From assembly GCA_016874795.1 (NCBI GenBank), contig VGTG01000003.1, positions 24,231 to 88,230 on the forward strand: a stretch of DNA of 64,000 nucleotides, given 5' to 3'. The DNA is from Deltaproteobacteria bacterium. GTDB lineage: Bacteria; Desulfobacterota; Binatia; UBA12015. Under the pieces are notes generated by a model. It worked only from the letters and a program-made list of their open reading frames with translations. It was not told the DNA's origin and searched no databases. The position numbers and the translations under genes are program-made. Below are positions 30,887 to 40,500 of the stretch, one piece after another. Every line of letters begins with the position of its first letter. The stretch's first letter is position 1.

Positions 30887-32050
30887 TCACGATCTCGGCA
30901 GGCCGAGGATGCGTTGTGCGATGATGTTGCGCTGGACCTCGGCCGTTCCCCCGGCGATCGTCGCCGCGCGCGAGAACAGCATGCGCTGCAGGAACTTCCC
31001 GCCCGTCCGCACGTGCGGCGAGCCGCGCAGAAGGAGCCCGTGCGGCCCGAGCGCGCGGATCGACGTCTCGCCGATCGCCTGCGAGAGATCCGACCAGAAC
31101 TGCTTGACGAGGGACGTCTCGGCCCCCGGCACGATGCCCTTTCCGAGACGGCTCAGCATCTGCAGGTTCATGAAGCGCATGATCTCCGTCTCGACGTAGA
31201 GACGCGCGGCGTCCTGCCGGAGGCACGGATCGCTCGCGAGGCCGCCGGCGCGCAGCTCCTCGAGGAGCTCCTCGACGGCGATGCGCGCGAGGACCTGCTC
31301 CTTGATCGCGTAGTTCGTGCCGCGCTCGTGCGCGAGCGTGACCTGGGCGATCTGCCAGCCCTCGTTCTCCACGCCGATCCGGTTCGCTCTCGGCACGCGA
31401 ACGCGATCGAGAAAGACCTCGTTGAACTCGGAGGCACCCGTGAGCTGGCGGAGAGGACGGATGTCGATGCCGTCCGCCTGCATGTCGACGATCAGGTAGG
31501 AGATGCCGCGGTGCTTCTTCGCGTTCGCGTCGGTCCGCGCGAGGAGGATCGCCCAGCGCGCCTGCGTCGCGTAGCTCGTCCAGACCTTCTGCCCCGTGAC
31601 GACGTAGTCGTCGCCGTCGAGCTCCGCGCGCGTGCGCAGGGCCGCGAGGTCGGAGCCCGCGTCCGGCTCCGAGTAGAGCTGGCACCAGATCTCGTCGGCG
31701 GAGAGGATGCCGGGAAGGAAGCGCCGCTTCTGCTCGTCCGTCCCGAAGTGGATCAACGTCGGTCCGACGTTGTTGATGCCGACGCGGTTCACGAGCTGCG
31801 GTGCTCGCGCGCGCGCCATCTCCTCCGCGAAGATCGCCTGCTGCACGGGCGTCGCATCGCGGCCGCCGAAGGCGCTCGGCCAGTGGATGCCGACCCAGCC
31901 GCCGCGATGCATCACGCGCTGAAAATCGCGCAGGTAGTCGAACTCGCCGTCGAGGTCTTCCGGCGGCTCGCCGCGCGGAACGGCTTCGACGAGGAAGGAG
32001 CGCAGGCCGGCGCGGAAGCGCTCCTCCTCCTCGGTGAAGGAGAGATCCAT
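30887..32050 (-). CDS. acyl-CoA dehydrogenase
   Basis: A 387-residue FAD flavoprotein of the acyl-CoA dehydrogenase family. MDLSFTEEEERFRAGLRSFL is the usual start, QLYSEPDAGSDLAALRTRA the flavin/substrate loop, WTSYATQARWAILLARTD follows, and the C-terminal TAEVQRNIIAQRILGLPR is the family ending. The catalytic base region near residue 245 (NYAIKEQVLARIAVEEL) does not show an unambiguous Glu of the short-chain type. It oxidises an acyl-CoA to an enoyl-CoA, feeding the MaoC hydratase encoded 19 bases downstream. Confidence 0.9.
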   Translation of the reverse strand: MDLSFTEEEERFRAGLRSFLVEAVPRGEPPEDLDGEFDYLRDFQRVMHRGGWVGIHWPSAFGGRDATPVQQAIFAEEMARARAPQLVNRVGINNVGPTLIHFGTDEQKRRFLPGILSADEIWCQLYSEPDAGSDLAALRTRAELDGDDYVVTGQKVWTSYATQARWAILLARTDANAKKHRGISYLIVDMQADGIDIRPLRQLTGASEFNEVFLDRVRVPRANRIGVENEGWQIAQVTLAHERGTNYAIKEQVLARIAVEELLEELRAGGLASDPCLRQDAARLYVETEIMRFMNLQMLSRLGKGIVPGAETSLVKQFWSDLSQAIGETSIRALGPHGLLLRGSPHVRTGGKFLQRMLFSRAATIAGGTAEVQRNIIAQRILGLPRS

Positions 32051-32057
32051 CGACGCG

Positions 32058-32987
32058 CTACTTCGTCGCGACCGGATTCACCGGGCTTCCGGTGCCCCCC
32101 AGAATCGGCTCCGGCGAAGCGCTCAGCAGGAACTCGTATACGCCGTCCTTCGCGCAGTCGTCCGCGAGGGCATCGAGGAACCAGTTCTGTCCCTGCATCA
32201 TCCCGACCTCGACGAGGTCGAGGAGATGCACGGGAAGGAGCACCTCCTCCGACTCGCCGGGCCAGACCTCGAACGGCATCGTGTCGGTCGCGACCGCGGC
32301 GACGTCTCGCTCGCGGAACCACGGCACGGTCCGCGCGGAGAGGCCGGGGCTCGGGAGGCGGTAGGTCTCCTTGTCGCCGGCGGTCAGGTGCCGCATGTGC
32401 CCGGTGCGGACGAGCAGGATGTCGCCCGGCTCGACGAAGACTCCGGTCCGCGCGAGCGCCTCGTCCAGATCCTCGGGACCGATGGGAGTCCCCGGCGCGA
32501 CGCTCTCGATCCCCTTCGCGCGCGCGACGTCGAGCAGGATTCCGCGCGTGACGATCGTCTTCACCTTGTCGATCCCACAGCGCATCGCGCCCATCTCGGC
32601 CCGGACGGTCGCCGCCGGATGCCCGTTGTACAGGCGGCCCTCGTAGCTCGCGTGCGCGAGCGCGTCCCAGTGCGTCGCCGCCTGGACGCCCATCGTGATC
32701 ATGTCGTCGGACAGGCACGTCTTGTCCGGGTCGCCCATGAACGGCGTGTTGATCGACGTCATCGTGTGCACGGGGTTGATGCGGTTCGGGATGCGCCCCG
32801 TCTGCGGCCCATCGAAGTGCAGCGGCAACGCGAGCGAGAAGGATTCGCCGCGGCGCACCGCGCGGACGCCGCGCAGAGTCGCCTCGGGCGTGATCAGATT
32901 CATCGTTCCGAGCTCGTCCTGGTCGCCCCAGCGGCCTCGGTTCGAGACCTGACGAGCGAGAGCGTGAAACCACTCTGGAAAAGGCAT
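32058..32987 (-). CDS. cyclase family protein (kynurenine-formamidase-like metal hydrolase)
   Basis: A 309-residue member of the cyclase/kynurenine formamidase family (PF04199). DELGTMNLITPEATLRG, the metal motif region ATHWDALAHASYEGRLYNG (HxDxxxH), ILLVRTGHM and the late VHLLDLVEVGMMQGQNW are diagnostic. Family members hydrolyse N-formyl or lactone-like bonds with Zn or Mn. It is the third enzyme of the cluster, seven bases before the acyl-CoA dehydrogenase gene. A ring-opening hydrolytic role in a cyclic substrate's breakdown is inferred. Confidence 0.87.
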   Translation of the reverse strand: MPFPEWFHALARQVSNRGRWGDQDELGTMNLITPEATLRGVRAVRRGESFSLALPLHFDGPQTGRIPNRINPVHTMTSINTPFMGDPDKTCLSDDMITMGVQAATHWDALAHASYEGRLYNGHPAATVRAEMGAMRCGIDKVKTIVTRGILLDVARAKGIESVAPGTPIGPEDLDEALARTGVFVEPGDILLVRTGHMRHLTAGDKETYRLPSPGLSARTVPWFRERDVAAVATDTMPFEVWPGESEEVLLPVHLLDLVEVGMMQGQNWFLDALADDCAKDGVYEFLLSASPEPILGGTGSPVNPVATK

Positions 32988-33046
32988 GCGATCGTTTCCC
33001 TTCGGCTCGCCCTGTGGGTAGTCGGGCGCCCCACGAGGGTCAAGTT

Positions 33047-33439
33047 TCAGGCTTCGGTGAGGTCCACCTGGCGCTTCAGCGCGGCGAGATCGAAGAACTC
33101 GAGCCAGCGCGCGATGCGACCGTCACGCGTGCCGACCGAGGCGACGGCGGGCACGACGATGCGCTTCCCGCCCGGCAGCCAGAAGTGCTCGAGACGCTCG
33201 CACAGCACGGTCTCGTCCGCTTCGGCGATCGCCTTGATCTCCGTGTCGATCTGCTCGAAACGCGCGCGAAAGACCTCGATCGCGCCCGCGAGCGCGGCCG
33301 CGCCGACGATCGGTCGATCGAGAGCGACGTGGCGGTACGTGAAGTCGGGGGTGAAGAACTCGCCCATCGCCGCCGGCGCGAGACCCGGCCACTGAACGCA
33401 GAAGCGCCGCACCATCTCCCGCGCGCTCGTCTCGTTCAT
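33047..33439 (-). CDS. limonene-1,2-epoxide-hydrolase-like NTF2 protein
   Basis: A 130-residue NTF2-fold protein. MGEFFTPDFTYRHV, VLCERLEHFWLPGGKRIVVP and GRIARWLEFFDLAALKRQ track the limonene-1,2-epoxide hydrolase family, including the Arg of the ERxD/E motif and the Asp of the YFDL-like block. In the true enzyme Asp-Arg-Asp activate water on an epoxide; here one Asp is Glu (ERLE). Epoxide hydrolysis is plausible but not certain. The ATG overlaps the CoA-transferase stop (ATGA), so it is coupled to that gene. Confidence 0.72.
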   Translation of the reverse strand: MNETSAREMVRRFCVQWPGLAPAAMGEFFTPDFTYRHVALDRPIVGAAALAGAIEVFRARFEQIDTEIKAIAEADETVLCERLEHFWLPGGKRIVVPAVASVGTRDGRIARWLEFFDLAALKRQVDLTEA

Positions 33440-34632
33440 ACGACTCCCCGCGAGCGAAGCTCGGCGATCTCGTCCGCACCGTAGCCGCCGAGCGCGGTCA
33501 GAACCTCGTCCGTGTGCTCGCCGAGCCGCGCGGCGTGCACGTGGATCGGCTGCACGCCCGCGAAGCGCATCGGCGTTCCCGTCTGACGAAGCGTCCCGAA
33601 GACGGGATGATCGACCTCGACGATCATCTCGCGCGCCGCGGTGTGCTCGTCCGCGAGCGCCTCGGCGACGTCGTGGACGGGGCCGCAGGGGACGATCCCG
33701 CGCAGCTGCCGTAGCCACTCCTCCGTCGAGCGACGACGGAACTCCGCCGAGAGGTCGGCGAGGAGCGCCTCGCGATGCTCGTAGCGGTCCGCGAACGTCC
33801 CGTAGCGCGGATCGGCGCGGAGGTCGGGACGCTCGAGCCGCTCGCAGAGCCGCTCCCAGAACTTCTCCTTCATGCACATCACGACGACGAATCCGTCCGC
33901 GGTGCGAAACGTCTGCGCCGGCACGACGGACTGATGCGCGGACGAGCGGGTGCGCGCCGGCTCCCACCCGCGGTTCAGGTTCCAGCACGCGAGGTAGTTC
34001 AGCATCGCGATCGCGGTGTCGAAGAGGCTGACGTCGATCTCGGCGCCGACGCCCGTTCGGGAAGCGCGCTGGATCCCGATCATCATCGCGAGCATCGACA
34101 GGATCCCCGCGGCGAAATCGACGACCGAGACCCCCGATCGCACCGGCGGCCCGTCCGGCTCGCCCGTCAAGGACATGAATCCCGTGTAGGCCTGCACGAG
34201 GAAGTCGTATCCCGGCTCGAGCGCACGTGGACCGCTCTGGCCGAATCCGGAGAGGGAGCAGCAGACGATGCCGGGATGGACGTCGGCGAGCGCCGCGTAG
34301 GTCAGCCCGAGACGCTCCGGCTCGCCTCCGCGCAGGTTGTTGTAGACCGCGGCGCACGAGGGAACGAGACGGCGCAGCACCGCGCGCCCCTCCGGCTGCC
34401 GCAAGTCGAGCGTGATCGCACGGCAGCCGCGGTTCAGAGCCTGATAGTAGAGCGAATCCCCGTCCTCGGCGTACGGCGGAACGTTGCGCGCTTCGTCGCC
34501 TCGCCCCGGCGGCTCGATCTTGATCACGTCCGCGCCGAGGTCGGAGAGCAGGCTCAGCGCCCACGGTCCGGCGCCGAGCTGGCTCGCCGCGAAAATGCGC
34601 GTGCCGGCGAGTGGCCGATCGCTTCCGGTCAC
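33436..34632 (-). CDS. CaiB/BaiF family CoA-transferase
   Basis: A 398-residue class III CoA-transferase. LAGTRIFAASQLGAGPWALSLLSDLGADVIKIEPP is the N-terminal Rossmann part (in two conserved blocks), NRGCRAITLDLRQPEG follows, and GYDFLVQAYTGFMSLTG carries the catalytic Asp that forms the aspartyl-CoA anhydride. The C-terminal ARLGEHTDEVLTALGGY is typical. It activates a carboxylic acid with CoA from another acyl-CoA and would be the entry step of the cluster. The GTG at 34632 is used because it starts right at the conserved fold. It is followed by the epoxide-hydrolase-like gene with an ATGA overlap. Confidence 0.9.
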   Translation of the reverse strand: MTGSDRPLAGTRIFAASQLGAGPWALSLLSDLGADVIKIEPPGRGDEARNVPPYAEDGDSLYYQALNRGCRAITLDLRQPEGRAVLRRLVPSCAAVYNNLRGGEPERLGLTYAALADVHPGIVCCSLSGFGQSGPRALEPGYDFLVQAYTGFMSLTGEPDGPPVRSGVSVVDFAAGILSMLAMMIGIQRASRTGVGAEIDVSLFDTAIAMLNYLACWNLNRGWEPARTRSSAHQSVVPAQTFRTADGFVVVMCMKEKFWERLCERLERPDLRADPRYGTFADRYEHREALLADLSAEFRRRSTEEWLRQLRGIVPCGPVHDVAEALADEHTAAREMIVEVDHPVFGTLRQTGTPMRFAGVQPIHVHAARLGEHTDEVLTALGGYGADEIAELRSRGVV

Positions 34633-34730
34633 GACGCCAGGGTTACAGGCGTTCGCGAGGAACGCCAACCTCTCTTCGCTCCGCGAGTCGCATGGTGCCG
34701 CGAGCCGCAAACGAAGCGAAGCCCAGCCCC

Positions 34731-35492
34731 TCAGGCGATCTGCTTGTCGCGCCCGATGCCGTCCGGCGGCGGGACCATCTCGGGCGTTCGCAGGAAGCCC
34801 ATGTGCCGCGAGAGATCGGCGGCCGCACGACGGACCTGCGAGATCAGCGCCGGAGAAGCCGCTCGCGCGAGCCGCTCGGAGGTCGTCGCGACGCCGAGCG
34901 CGCCGACGACGGTTCCCGTGCGGTCGAAGACGGCACCTGCGACGAAGCTCACGCCCCGCAGCAGCTCGCCGTGATCGACGAGCACGTCGGACTCGCGTCG
35001 GACGAGCTTCGGCGCGCGATCGCCTTCCGGAACCGGCGGGGACGCCATCGTGAAGAGCCGGCCGACGGCGCCGCGTCCCGGATAGCGCCGTCCGATCACG
35101 AGCGGCGGCGGAACGCGCGGACCGTTCACGCCGGAGACGAAGACGATCTCGTCGTCGACGGCGGTCGCGAGCCACGCGCTGTCGCGCGACTGCTCGGAGA
35201 GCCTGTGCAAGATGGGCTCCGCCTCGGAAACGAGCGGACGGTTGCGCGCGGCGCGCATCCCGAGCTCGAAGAGACGCAAGGAGAGCCGCACTTTGCGGCC
35301 GCCTTCCGCGCGCTCGAGAAGCCCGAGCTGCGTGAGCGTCGAGACGAAGCGACTCGCCGTGCTCTTGTTCAAGCCGACGCGCCGAGCGAGGTCCATGACC
35401 CCGAGCTCGGGCGTTTCCTCGCTGAATGCAGCGAGCACGCGGCTCGCCTTCTCGAGCGAAGCATTGCGATTTGCGGGTGGGTGAAGTTTCAT
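34731..35492 (-). CDS. IclR family transcriptional regulator
   Basis: A 253-residue DNA-binding regulator. A winged helix (SLEKASRVLAAFSEETPELGVMDLARRVGLNKSTASRFVSTL, spread over residues 12-55) precedes the IclR effector domain (residues ~80-235; RYPGRGAVGRLF, GVSFVAGAVFDRTG, VGALGV). IclR proteins bind a small carboxylate or aromatic acid and repress or activate adjacent catabolic genes. It is the first gene of the minus-strand cluster, about 100 bases upstream of the CoA-transferase, so it probably controls that cluster. Confidence 0.9.
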   Translation of the reverse strand: MKLHPPANRNASLEKASRVLAAFSEETPELGVMDLARRVGLNKSTASRFVSTLTQLGLLERAEGGRKVRLSLRLFELGMRAARNRPLVSEAEPILHRLSEQSRDSAWLATAVDDEIVFVSGVNGPRVPPPLVIGRRYPGRGAVGRLFTMASPPVPEGDRAPKLVRRESDVLVDHGELLRGVSFVAGAVFDRTGTVVGALGVATTSERLARAASPALISQVRRAAADLSRHMGFLRTPEMVPPPDGIGRDKQIA

Positions 35493-35540
35493 GTTCGGAG
35501 GTGCTGGCGGGCGGACCCGGTAATGGTTTCCGCTGAAGGT

Positions 35541-36311
35541 ATGCGAGTGGTTCGATTCCAGTCAACGACGAATTCCTGTCGATGCGCGACTGGTATCCGT
35601 AGCTCCGTCCGAGCAGTCGTCGTCGCCATAGCTCTTGCCGGGTCTGTCCCAGCGAGCCACGCGCAAGAGCCCTCGGCAGCCGCCTCGCCCGGGTCCGCGA
35701 ACGAAGAGGAAGCAGCGCGTGAGAGGGCCGGGCTCGAAGCACTCGAGCGCGCTTCCCATTTTCTCGACGAAGGCGAGAAGGCACAGAATGACGCGGACCG
35801 TCGCCGCACGTACGAGGTGGCTGCGGAGCACGCTGATCGTGCGGTCGAGCTTCTCCCCGACAATCCCGAAGCACACTTCGTCCGCTTCGGAGCGCGTGGA
35901 CGTCTCGCTCAGCTCGACGGGATCGCGGGCGCCGCGCTGCATCTGCGGTCGCTGAATCGCGAGCTCGACGAGGTCTTGCGGCTCGACCCGAACCACGCGG
36001 ACGCGCTCGCGGCACGCGGCGGAATGCTGGTGAAGCTGCCGCGCCTCCTCGGCGGCGATTCGAACGAGGGCATTCGCTACCTCGAGAAGGCCGTCTCGCT
36101 CGATCCAGGTGGCCCGGGGAAGCGGCTCGAGCTGGCCGAGGCATACAAGAGCGTCGACCGGGACAACGATGCCATGCGCTCTGCCCGTCAGGCCCTGGCC
36201 CTCGCCCGCAAGGAAGGCGACCAGTCCAAAGCCTCGGAGTGCCAGGAGTTCATCTCCGAGCTGCAGAAGTCCTGCGCCAACTGCCCCACCAAATCAGCCG
36301 ACGAAGGCTGA
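35541..36311 (+). CDS. periplasmic TPR protein
   Basis: A 256-residue protein with a Sec signal peptide (VRAVVVAIALAGSVPASHAQE) and tetratricopeptide-like helices: AAEHADRAVELLPDNPEAHFV, LDEVLRLDPNHADALAARGG, GIRYLEKAVSLDPGGPGKRLELAEAY and a last amphipathic helix. Two Cys (ECQEF, CANC) sit at the C-terminus. The arrangement resembles TRAP-T-associated or generic TPR scaffolds. ATG 35541 is used; an ATG six codons upstream is possible. It is divergent from the IclR gene. Confidence 0.75.
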   Translation: MRVVRFQSTTNSCRCATGIRSSVRAVVVAIALAGSVPASHAQEPSAAASPGSANEEEAARERAGLEALERASHFLDEGEKAQNDADRRRTYEVAAEHADRAVELLPDNPEAHFVRFGARGRLAQLDGIAGAALHLRSLNRELDEVLRLDPNHADALAARGGMLVKLPRLLGGDSNEGIRYLEKAVSLDPGGPGKRLELAEAYKSVDRDNDAMRSARQALALARKEGDQSKASECQEFISELQKSCANCPTKSADEG

Positions 36312-36463
36312 CGCACCGCACCACCCCGGACATCCGCGCGAAGCGCGGCCGCGATGGGATGAGAGGGCCGGCCTCCCTCCACGGAGTACCCTGGGGTCTC
36401 CAATCGTCAACGGGCTCGAAGCCCAAAGGAAGGGAGACCGGCCGTGGCGAAAGATAGCAGGAT
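36312..36463. other. inverted-repeat spacer next to an insertion-sequence remnant
   Basis: Between the TPR gene and the transposase tail there is a 13-base inverted repeat with one mismatch (GGCCGGCCTCCCT at 36366-36378 against AGGGAGACCGGCC at 36431-36443), enclosing a perfect small hairpin GGGCT-CGA-AGCCC (36412-36424). This could be a terminator for the TPR gene or part of the insertion-sequence end. No gene is supported. Confidence 0.45.
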
Positions 36464-36634
36464 GAGGCACTGCGCCGGTTCGGCGAGCGTGTGATGGCAC
36501 GCGGGGGGAAGTCGCCGCGCAAGAGGGCGGCGGTGGCGGTGGCGCGCAAGCTTGCCGTCGTGATGCACCGGCTTTGGGTCACAGGAAAGCGCTATGAGGC
36601 GATGCACGGCGTGACCCTGGCAACTGCAGCATGA
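36464..36634 (+). pseudogene. C-terminal remnant of an IS110-family transposase
   Basis: A 56-codon frame reads EALRRFGERVMARGGKSPRK, then RAAVAVARKLAVVMHRLWVTGKRYE before TGA. The VAVARKLAV-x(3)-LWVTG-x-x-YE ending is characteristic of IS110/IS116 DEDD transposases, where it closes the Tnp-IS116 half. A TAG lies in frame just upstream (36455-36457) and no further transposase is present, so the element was deleted down to its tail. The 5' breakpoint is near 36450. Confidence 0.75.
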
Positions 36635-37162
36635 GCATCAAGTATAGAAAGGAGTGTTCGGAGGAGAGAAACGACCTCCACGATCGCTCTCAGAGGGCCG
36701 ATCTCGAACGGACCCATACCTCGGGTACCCCGGAGAGGTTTCCGCGGCACACTCGGCGTCGATCGATGGCGACGAAGTAACGAGAGACGATCCCTGTGAG
36801 AAAGCCAGAACAGAACCGCCCCGTCCGGGTGACTGCGTGCTGCGCTCGTGTCCACCCTGGAGTTTGCGCTCCTGGGCAAGCCCGCGGCCGAGACGGGGTG
36901 GTGAGGAGGCGCAGCTCAGGCTTTGCCGCGTGGAGGAGAGGGGCGGCGCCCCTCTCTACGAATGGGCCGGGCGGGGGGGCCGGCAGGGGAGAGGAGGAAC
37001 CCCACCGGCCACACCCGCCGACCCTGGACGGCCCGCCGTGAAATGCGGCCAGATACGGTCACGGCGATCGGAGGGGGTGGCGTTCGCCCATCCACTACCG
37101 GGATTTCCGTACCCGTCCAATTCGACGGGTCGCCCATCCCTAATATTCGATCACCGCACGGC
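36635..37162. other. gene-free region with a REP-like repeat
   Basis: About 530 bases between the IS110 remnant and the small gene after pilY1. Open frames here are short, Arg/Gly/Pro-rich and lack ribosome sites or domains. The only structured element is the REP-like palindrome at 36919-36956, which could end transcription from the pilY1 side. The rest is probably debris from past insertions. Confidence 0.55.
36919..36956. repeat. REP-like palindrome, copy 2 (inverted relative to copy 1)
   Basis: A perfect 9-bp stem (arm GAGAGGGGC, GGC loop) at 36936-36956 is preceded six bases away by GGCTTTGCCGC (36919-36929). The reverse complement of this block gives the same order as at 3571-3614: GC-rich palindrome, short spacer, then GCGGCAAAGCC. 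Arms differ in a few bases while pairing is kept, as expected for a REP family under structural constraint. Copy 1 keeps the full second hairpin; here only its first arm and loop are intact. Confidence 0.65.
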
Positions 37163-37474
37163 TTATTCAACCACTCCTTTTACTTCCAGGTGCAGCAGGC
37201 GCCCGGACGAGTCGAACTCCACTTCCGCCAGAGTACCCGGTGGGATCGACGTCGGCGATACCGTTCTTCCGTCGCTGACCGCCGTCGAGGCGGGAGTAAT
37301 CAGGAGCCGGTGTCCGGCGACGGAAACCACGTCCGTGGATATGGACGAGATCGGACCCACCGCGATTCGAGGCGCGTCCTCGCCCGCTCCCGCCGGCGCC
37401 GCGGCCGCGACCGAGACGGAAGCGACGCCGACCGCCGCGATCCGCCGCCATTCACGCCACGCGCTCTTCGCCAT
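37163..37474 (-). CDS. small secreted protein at the end of the pilY1 operon
   Basis: A 103-residue protein with a signal peptide (AAVGVASVSVAAAAPAGAG), then a small beta-rich domain: ISSISTDVVSVAGHRLLITPAS and PGTLAEVEFDSSGRLLHLEVKGV. The pattern (short strands around a GxLAEVEF core) is reminiscent of periplasmic OB-like or DUF5666-type domains, but I cannot assign it. The ATG is preceded by GGAGGAGG. It lies 35 bases after pilY1 and is the last gene of the minor-pilin operon, so a role in pilus tip assembly or PilY1 folding is inferred from position only. Confidence 0.65.
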   Translation of the reverse strand: MAKSAWREWRRIAAVGVASVSVAAAAPAGAGEDAPRIAVGPISSISTDVVSVAGHRLLITPASTAVSDGRTVSPTSIPPGTLAEVEFDSSGRLLHLEVKGVVE

Positions 37475-37509
37475 CTCGTCCTCCTCCACGGAACCCGGGC
37501 GGCGACGGT

Positions 37510-40500
37510 TCACCAGACCTGTCGCCAGCTCACCGGGATCAAGTTGTTCGTCATCTGCGGCAGGGTGAGGGGCTGCAGCCCGATCCCGCCTCCCTTGGTG
37601 ACGCCGAAGAAGGCCTTGGTCTCGTCGTCTCCGAAGGTCACCTTGAGAGAGGTCGGGATGCTCTGCCCGACGATGACGAACCGGTCGCCCGCCGTCAGCG
37701 CCCCGCCGACACCCGATCCCGATCCCGAGCCGTTGCCGAGATTCCCGCCGCTCGTGCCGGCGAGGTCGAAGCTCGGGCTCCCGGTCAGGGGGTTCACGAC
37801 GTAGACCCGCGCTTCTCCGCCCGCGTCGCAGAGCTCCGTCGACGGGATGAACGTCGTGAAGGCGACGTTGAAGAAGGCCGTCGGAGGCGCCAGCACCTTC
37901 TCGCCGGGGCCGTCGAGCTCGATGAACCATCCCTGCGCGTCGGCGATCTGCTCGATCAGGCTCACCTCGCCGTCGGAGCCGGGTTGCGCGACGGTGCCGG
38001 TGACGTCGACGAGGCCGCTCTCCTCGATGTTGTCCGTGCCGTCGTCGCGCACCGCGTAGAAGCGGTCTTCGTACTCGTTCGAGAGCGGGCTCGAGCGGTC
38101 GCCAGTCCCGAAGTACACCATCACCGATCCGGCGTTGATGACCGCGTCCGGCTGGTAGTAGATGCGGCGGCCCGGAGGCCCGTCGAACAGGCGCTGGACC
38201 GTGAAGTCGTCGAGGATGCGCCACATGTTGCCGCCCATGTCGCCGACGTAGCCGCGGTCGAACAACTTGTCGCCGTTCACGTCGAAGACCAGCGGGTCGC
38301 TCGGGATCGCGAAGGACATGCCAGGCGGGCTCGCCTGCGCGACCTTGCCGCCGGTCAAGCTGTTGATCACGTAGATCGTCCGACCCATCGCGCCCGACGC
38401 GTTGGCGGTCGTGACTTTCGGATCGTCGAAGTACACGTCGTAGCCGCCGCCGACGATCGCGACCGGGCTCGGCGTGAGGCTCGTCTTCGCGAGCGCCGGC
38501 GTCGACATCGTGAGACCGAGCTCGCCATACCCCGAAGTCGTCTCGTTGATGCGCCAGAGGAGCGTCGGCGACGTCTTCGAGGTGATGTCGAGGCCATAAT
38601 AGGCACGACCGCCGCGGCCGAGACCGAAGACGAGAATCTTCTGGCTCCCATTGAGGTAGATCTTGGCGGACGCGTCGACGAAGAACGGATGCGTCGAGCT
38701 CTCACCCGGCCGAAGCTCGTTCAGGTTGTCGAGCACGTCGGGCGGCACGAATGCCCAGAGCTCGGCTCCGCTCGCGTCGTCGAAGGCGTGCAGCATGCCG
38801 TCGTTCGCGCCCACGATGATCGCCGCGTCCGTGCCGGCGTCGTTGTAGTTCACGATCAGCGGCACCGAGTGGATGATGTCGCCGAGGATCCAGTTGCGGA
38901 CCTCGGTGAGGACGCCGTCGTTGTCGGCGTCGTACGAGTCGTAACCGTAGACGTAGTCGATCAGGAGATCGCGCTCGGCCGTCGTGTTGTCGGGCGCTTG
39001 CAGCCCGAGCATGGCCGGCGTGATCGCCGCATTGCTCTTCTGGAAGGCCTGCGCCGTCGCGGCCAGGCTCACGCCGAGGCTGCCGGTCGCCGTGCCTGTG
39101 TAGGTGTAGATCTTCCGCTGCGCGATGTTGCTCGCCTTCAGCACGGCACCGACGCCGCCCTGCGTCACGGCGCTTCCCGAAGGACCACCGGTCGACGCGT
39201 CCCAGTACGATTCCGCGGTCTGCAGGATCGTCCCGTCCGGGAGCGTCGCGGCACCGGCTCCGCCGGGGGTGCACGTGGTCTGGCCGGCGCTGCAGATCGC
39301 CCCGTTGTCCCGGTCGAGAGCGTACTTCTTGATGTTCCCGGGCCACTCCTGCTGACCTTCGCGCGGGCTGAACAGGGCGACGTAGAGACGGTCGCCCGAC
39401 TGCGTTCGGTTCGTCTGGCTGACCGGCACCACCGGCGCGACGAACGACTGCGCGTCGTTCTTGATCAGGTTGATCGCTTCGCGGAGCGCCTCGTCGAGGT
39501 CGTCGGGGTTCGCCGCGGAGAGGCAGTCGCCGCCGCCGTACTTCTTCGCCGCGCGCCACAGCAGCGACCCGTCACCGGAGTAAGTGCTTCCCTCCGGTGC
39601 GGCCTCGCAGAAATCGAAACCGAACGAGATCGCGTAGAGGACGAGCGGCTGGTTCTCGGTGTTGCCGAGCGGGAAGAGGCCGCGGATCTTGAACATGGCG
39701 TCGTCGAGGTAGTCCGATCCGCAGTTGATCATGTCGCCCGTCGTGGCGAGGTAGTTGGGGTTGCCCGGGACCTCCTTGCCGTCGCTGTTCAGGTCGCCGC
39801 TGTTCGCCGTGCCGACGAAGCTCTTGACGCGATTGAACGTGCAGTTGTTCTGGTCGGTCCAGAGCCGGTCACCCTCGACCTCGGGAATGCCGTCGGTCAC
39901 CATCAAGACGTAGTTGCGCTGGCAGGTATGCTGCACGGGCGAAGATGCAAAGCCCGAGGCGGTCACCTGGCCGTTGAAGTACTTCCAGGCGTCGATCAGG
40001 CGGTGCACGGTCGGCGTACCGCCGTTCGCCGTCTGGCTCTGGATCACGCTTGTCAACGTCGCGCGCGCCGACGTCGTCATGTCCTGCGCGGGGAATTTGA
40101 AGACGTTGTCGTTGACATGGTAGCCGGTCACCGCCGAGGTGCTGGTGTAGTCGAACGTGTTGTAGTTGATGCCGGTCGGGTTGAAGATGATCATGCCGAA
40201 ACGGAGGCCGTCGTTGCCCGGGTCGTTCACGACCGACGTCATCACGCCCTTCGCGATCGCCATCTTGTTCTGAGCGGCGCACGCGTCGCCCGCGCCGTTG
40301 GTGCACTGCGAGTTGCTCGTACACGGCGCGAGGCTGACGACGCAGTTCTTCGGAGGGTTGTCCTCGAAGTTCCTCCGATTGCCACGCTTCCGGCGCGACT
40401 CGCGATCGTCGATGTCGTCCCCGCTCGGACCGGGAACGTCGTCGACGAACGATCCGGCGCAGGCGCTACCGTCGACGACCCAGTTCGTCTGCACCGACTT

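Noticed and set aside
36640..37160. Several 80-300 codon open frames after the IS110 remnant
   Set aside because: Pro/Arg/Gly-rich, overlapping on both strands, no signals; the REP-like palindrome lies inside them.
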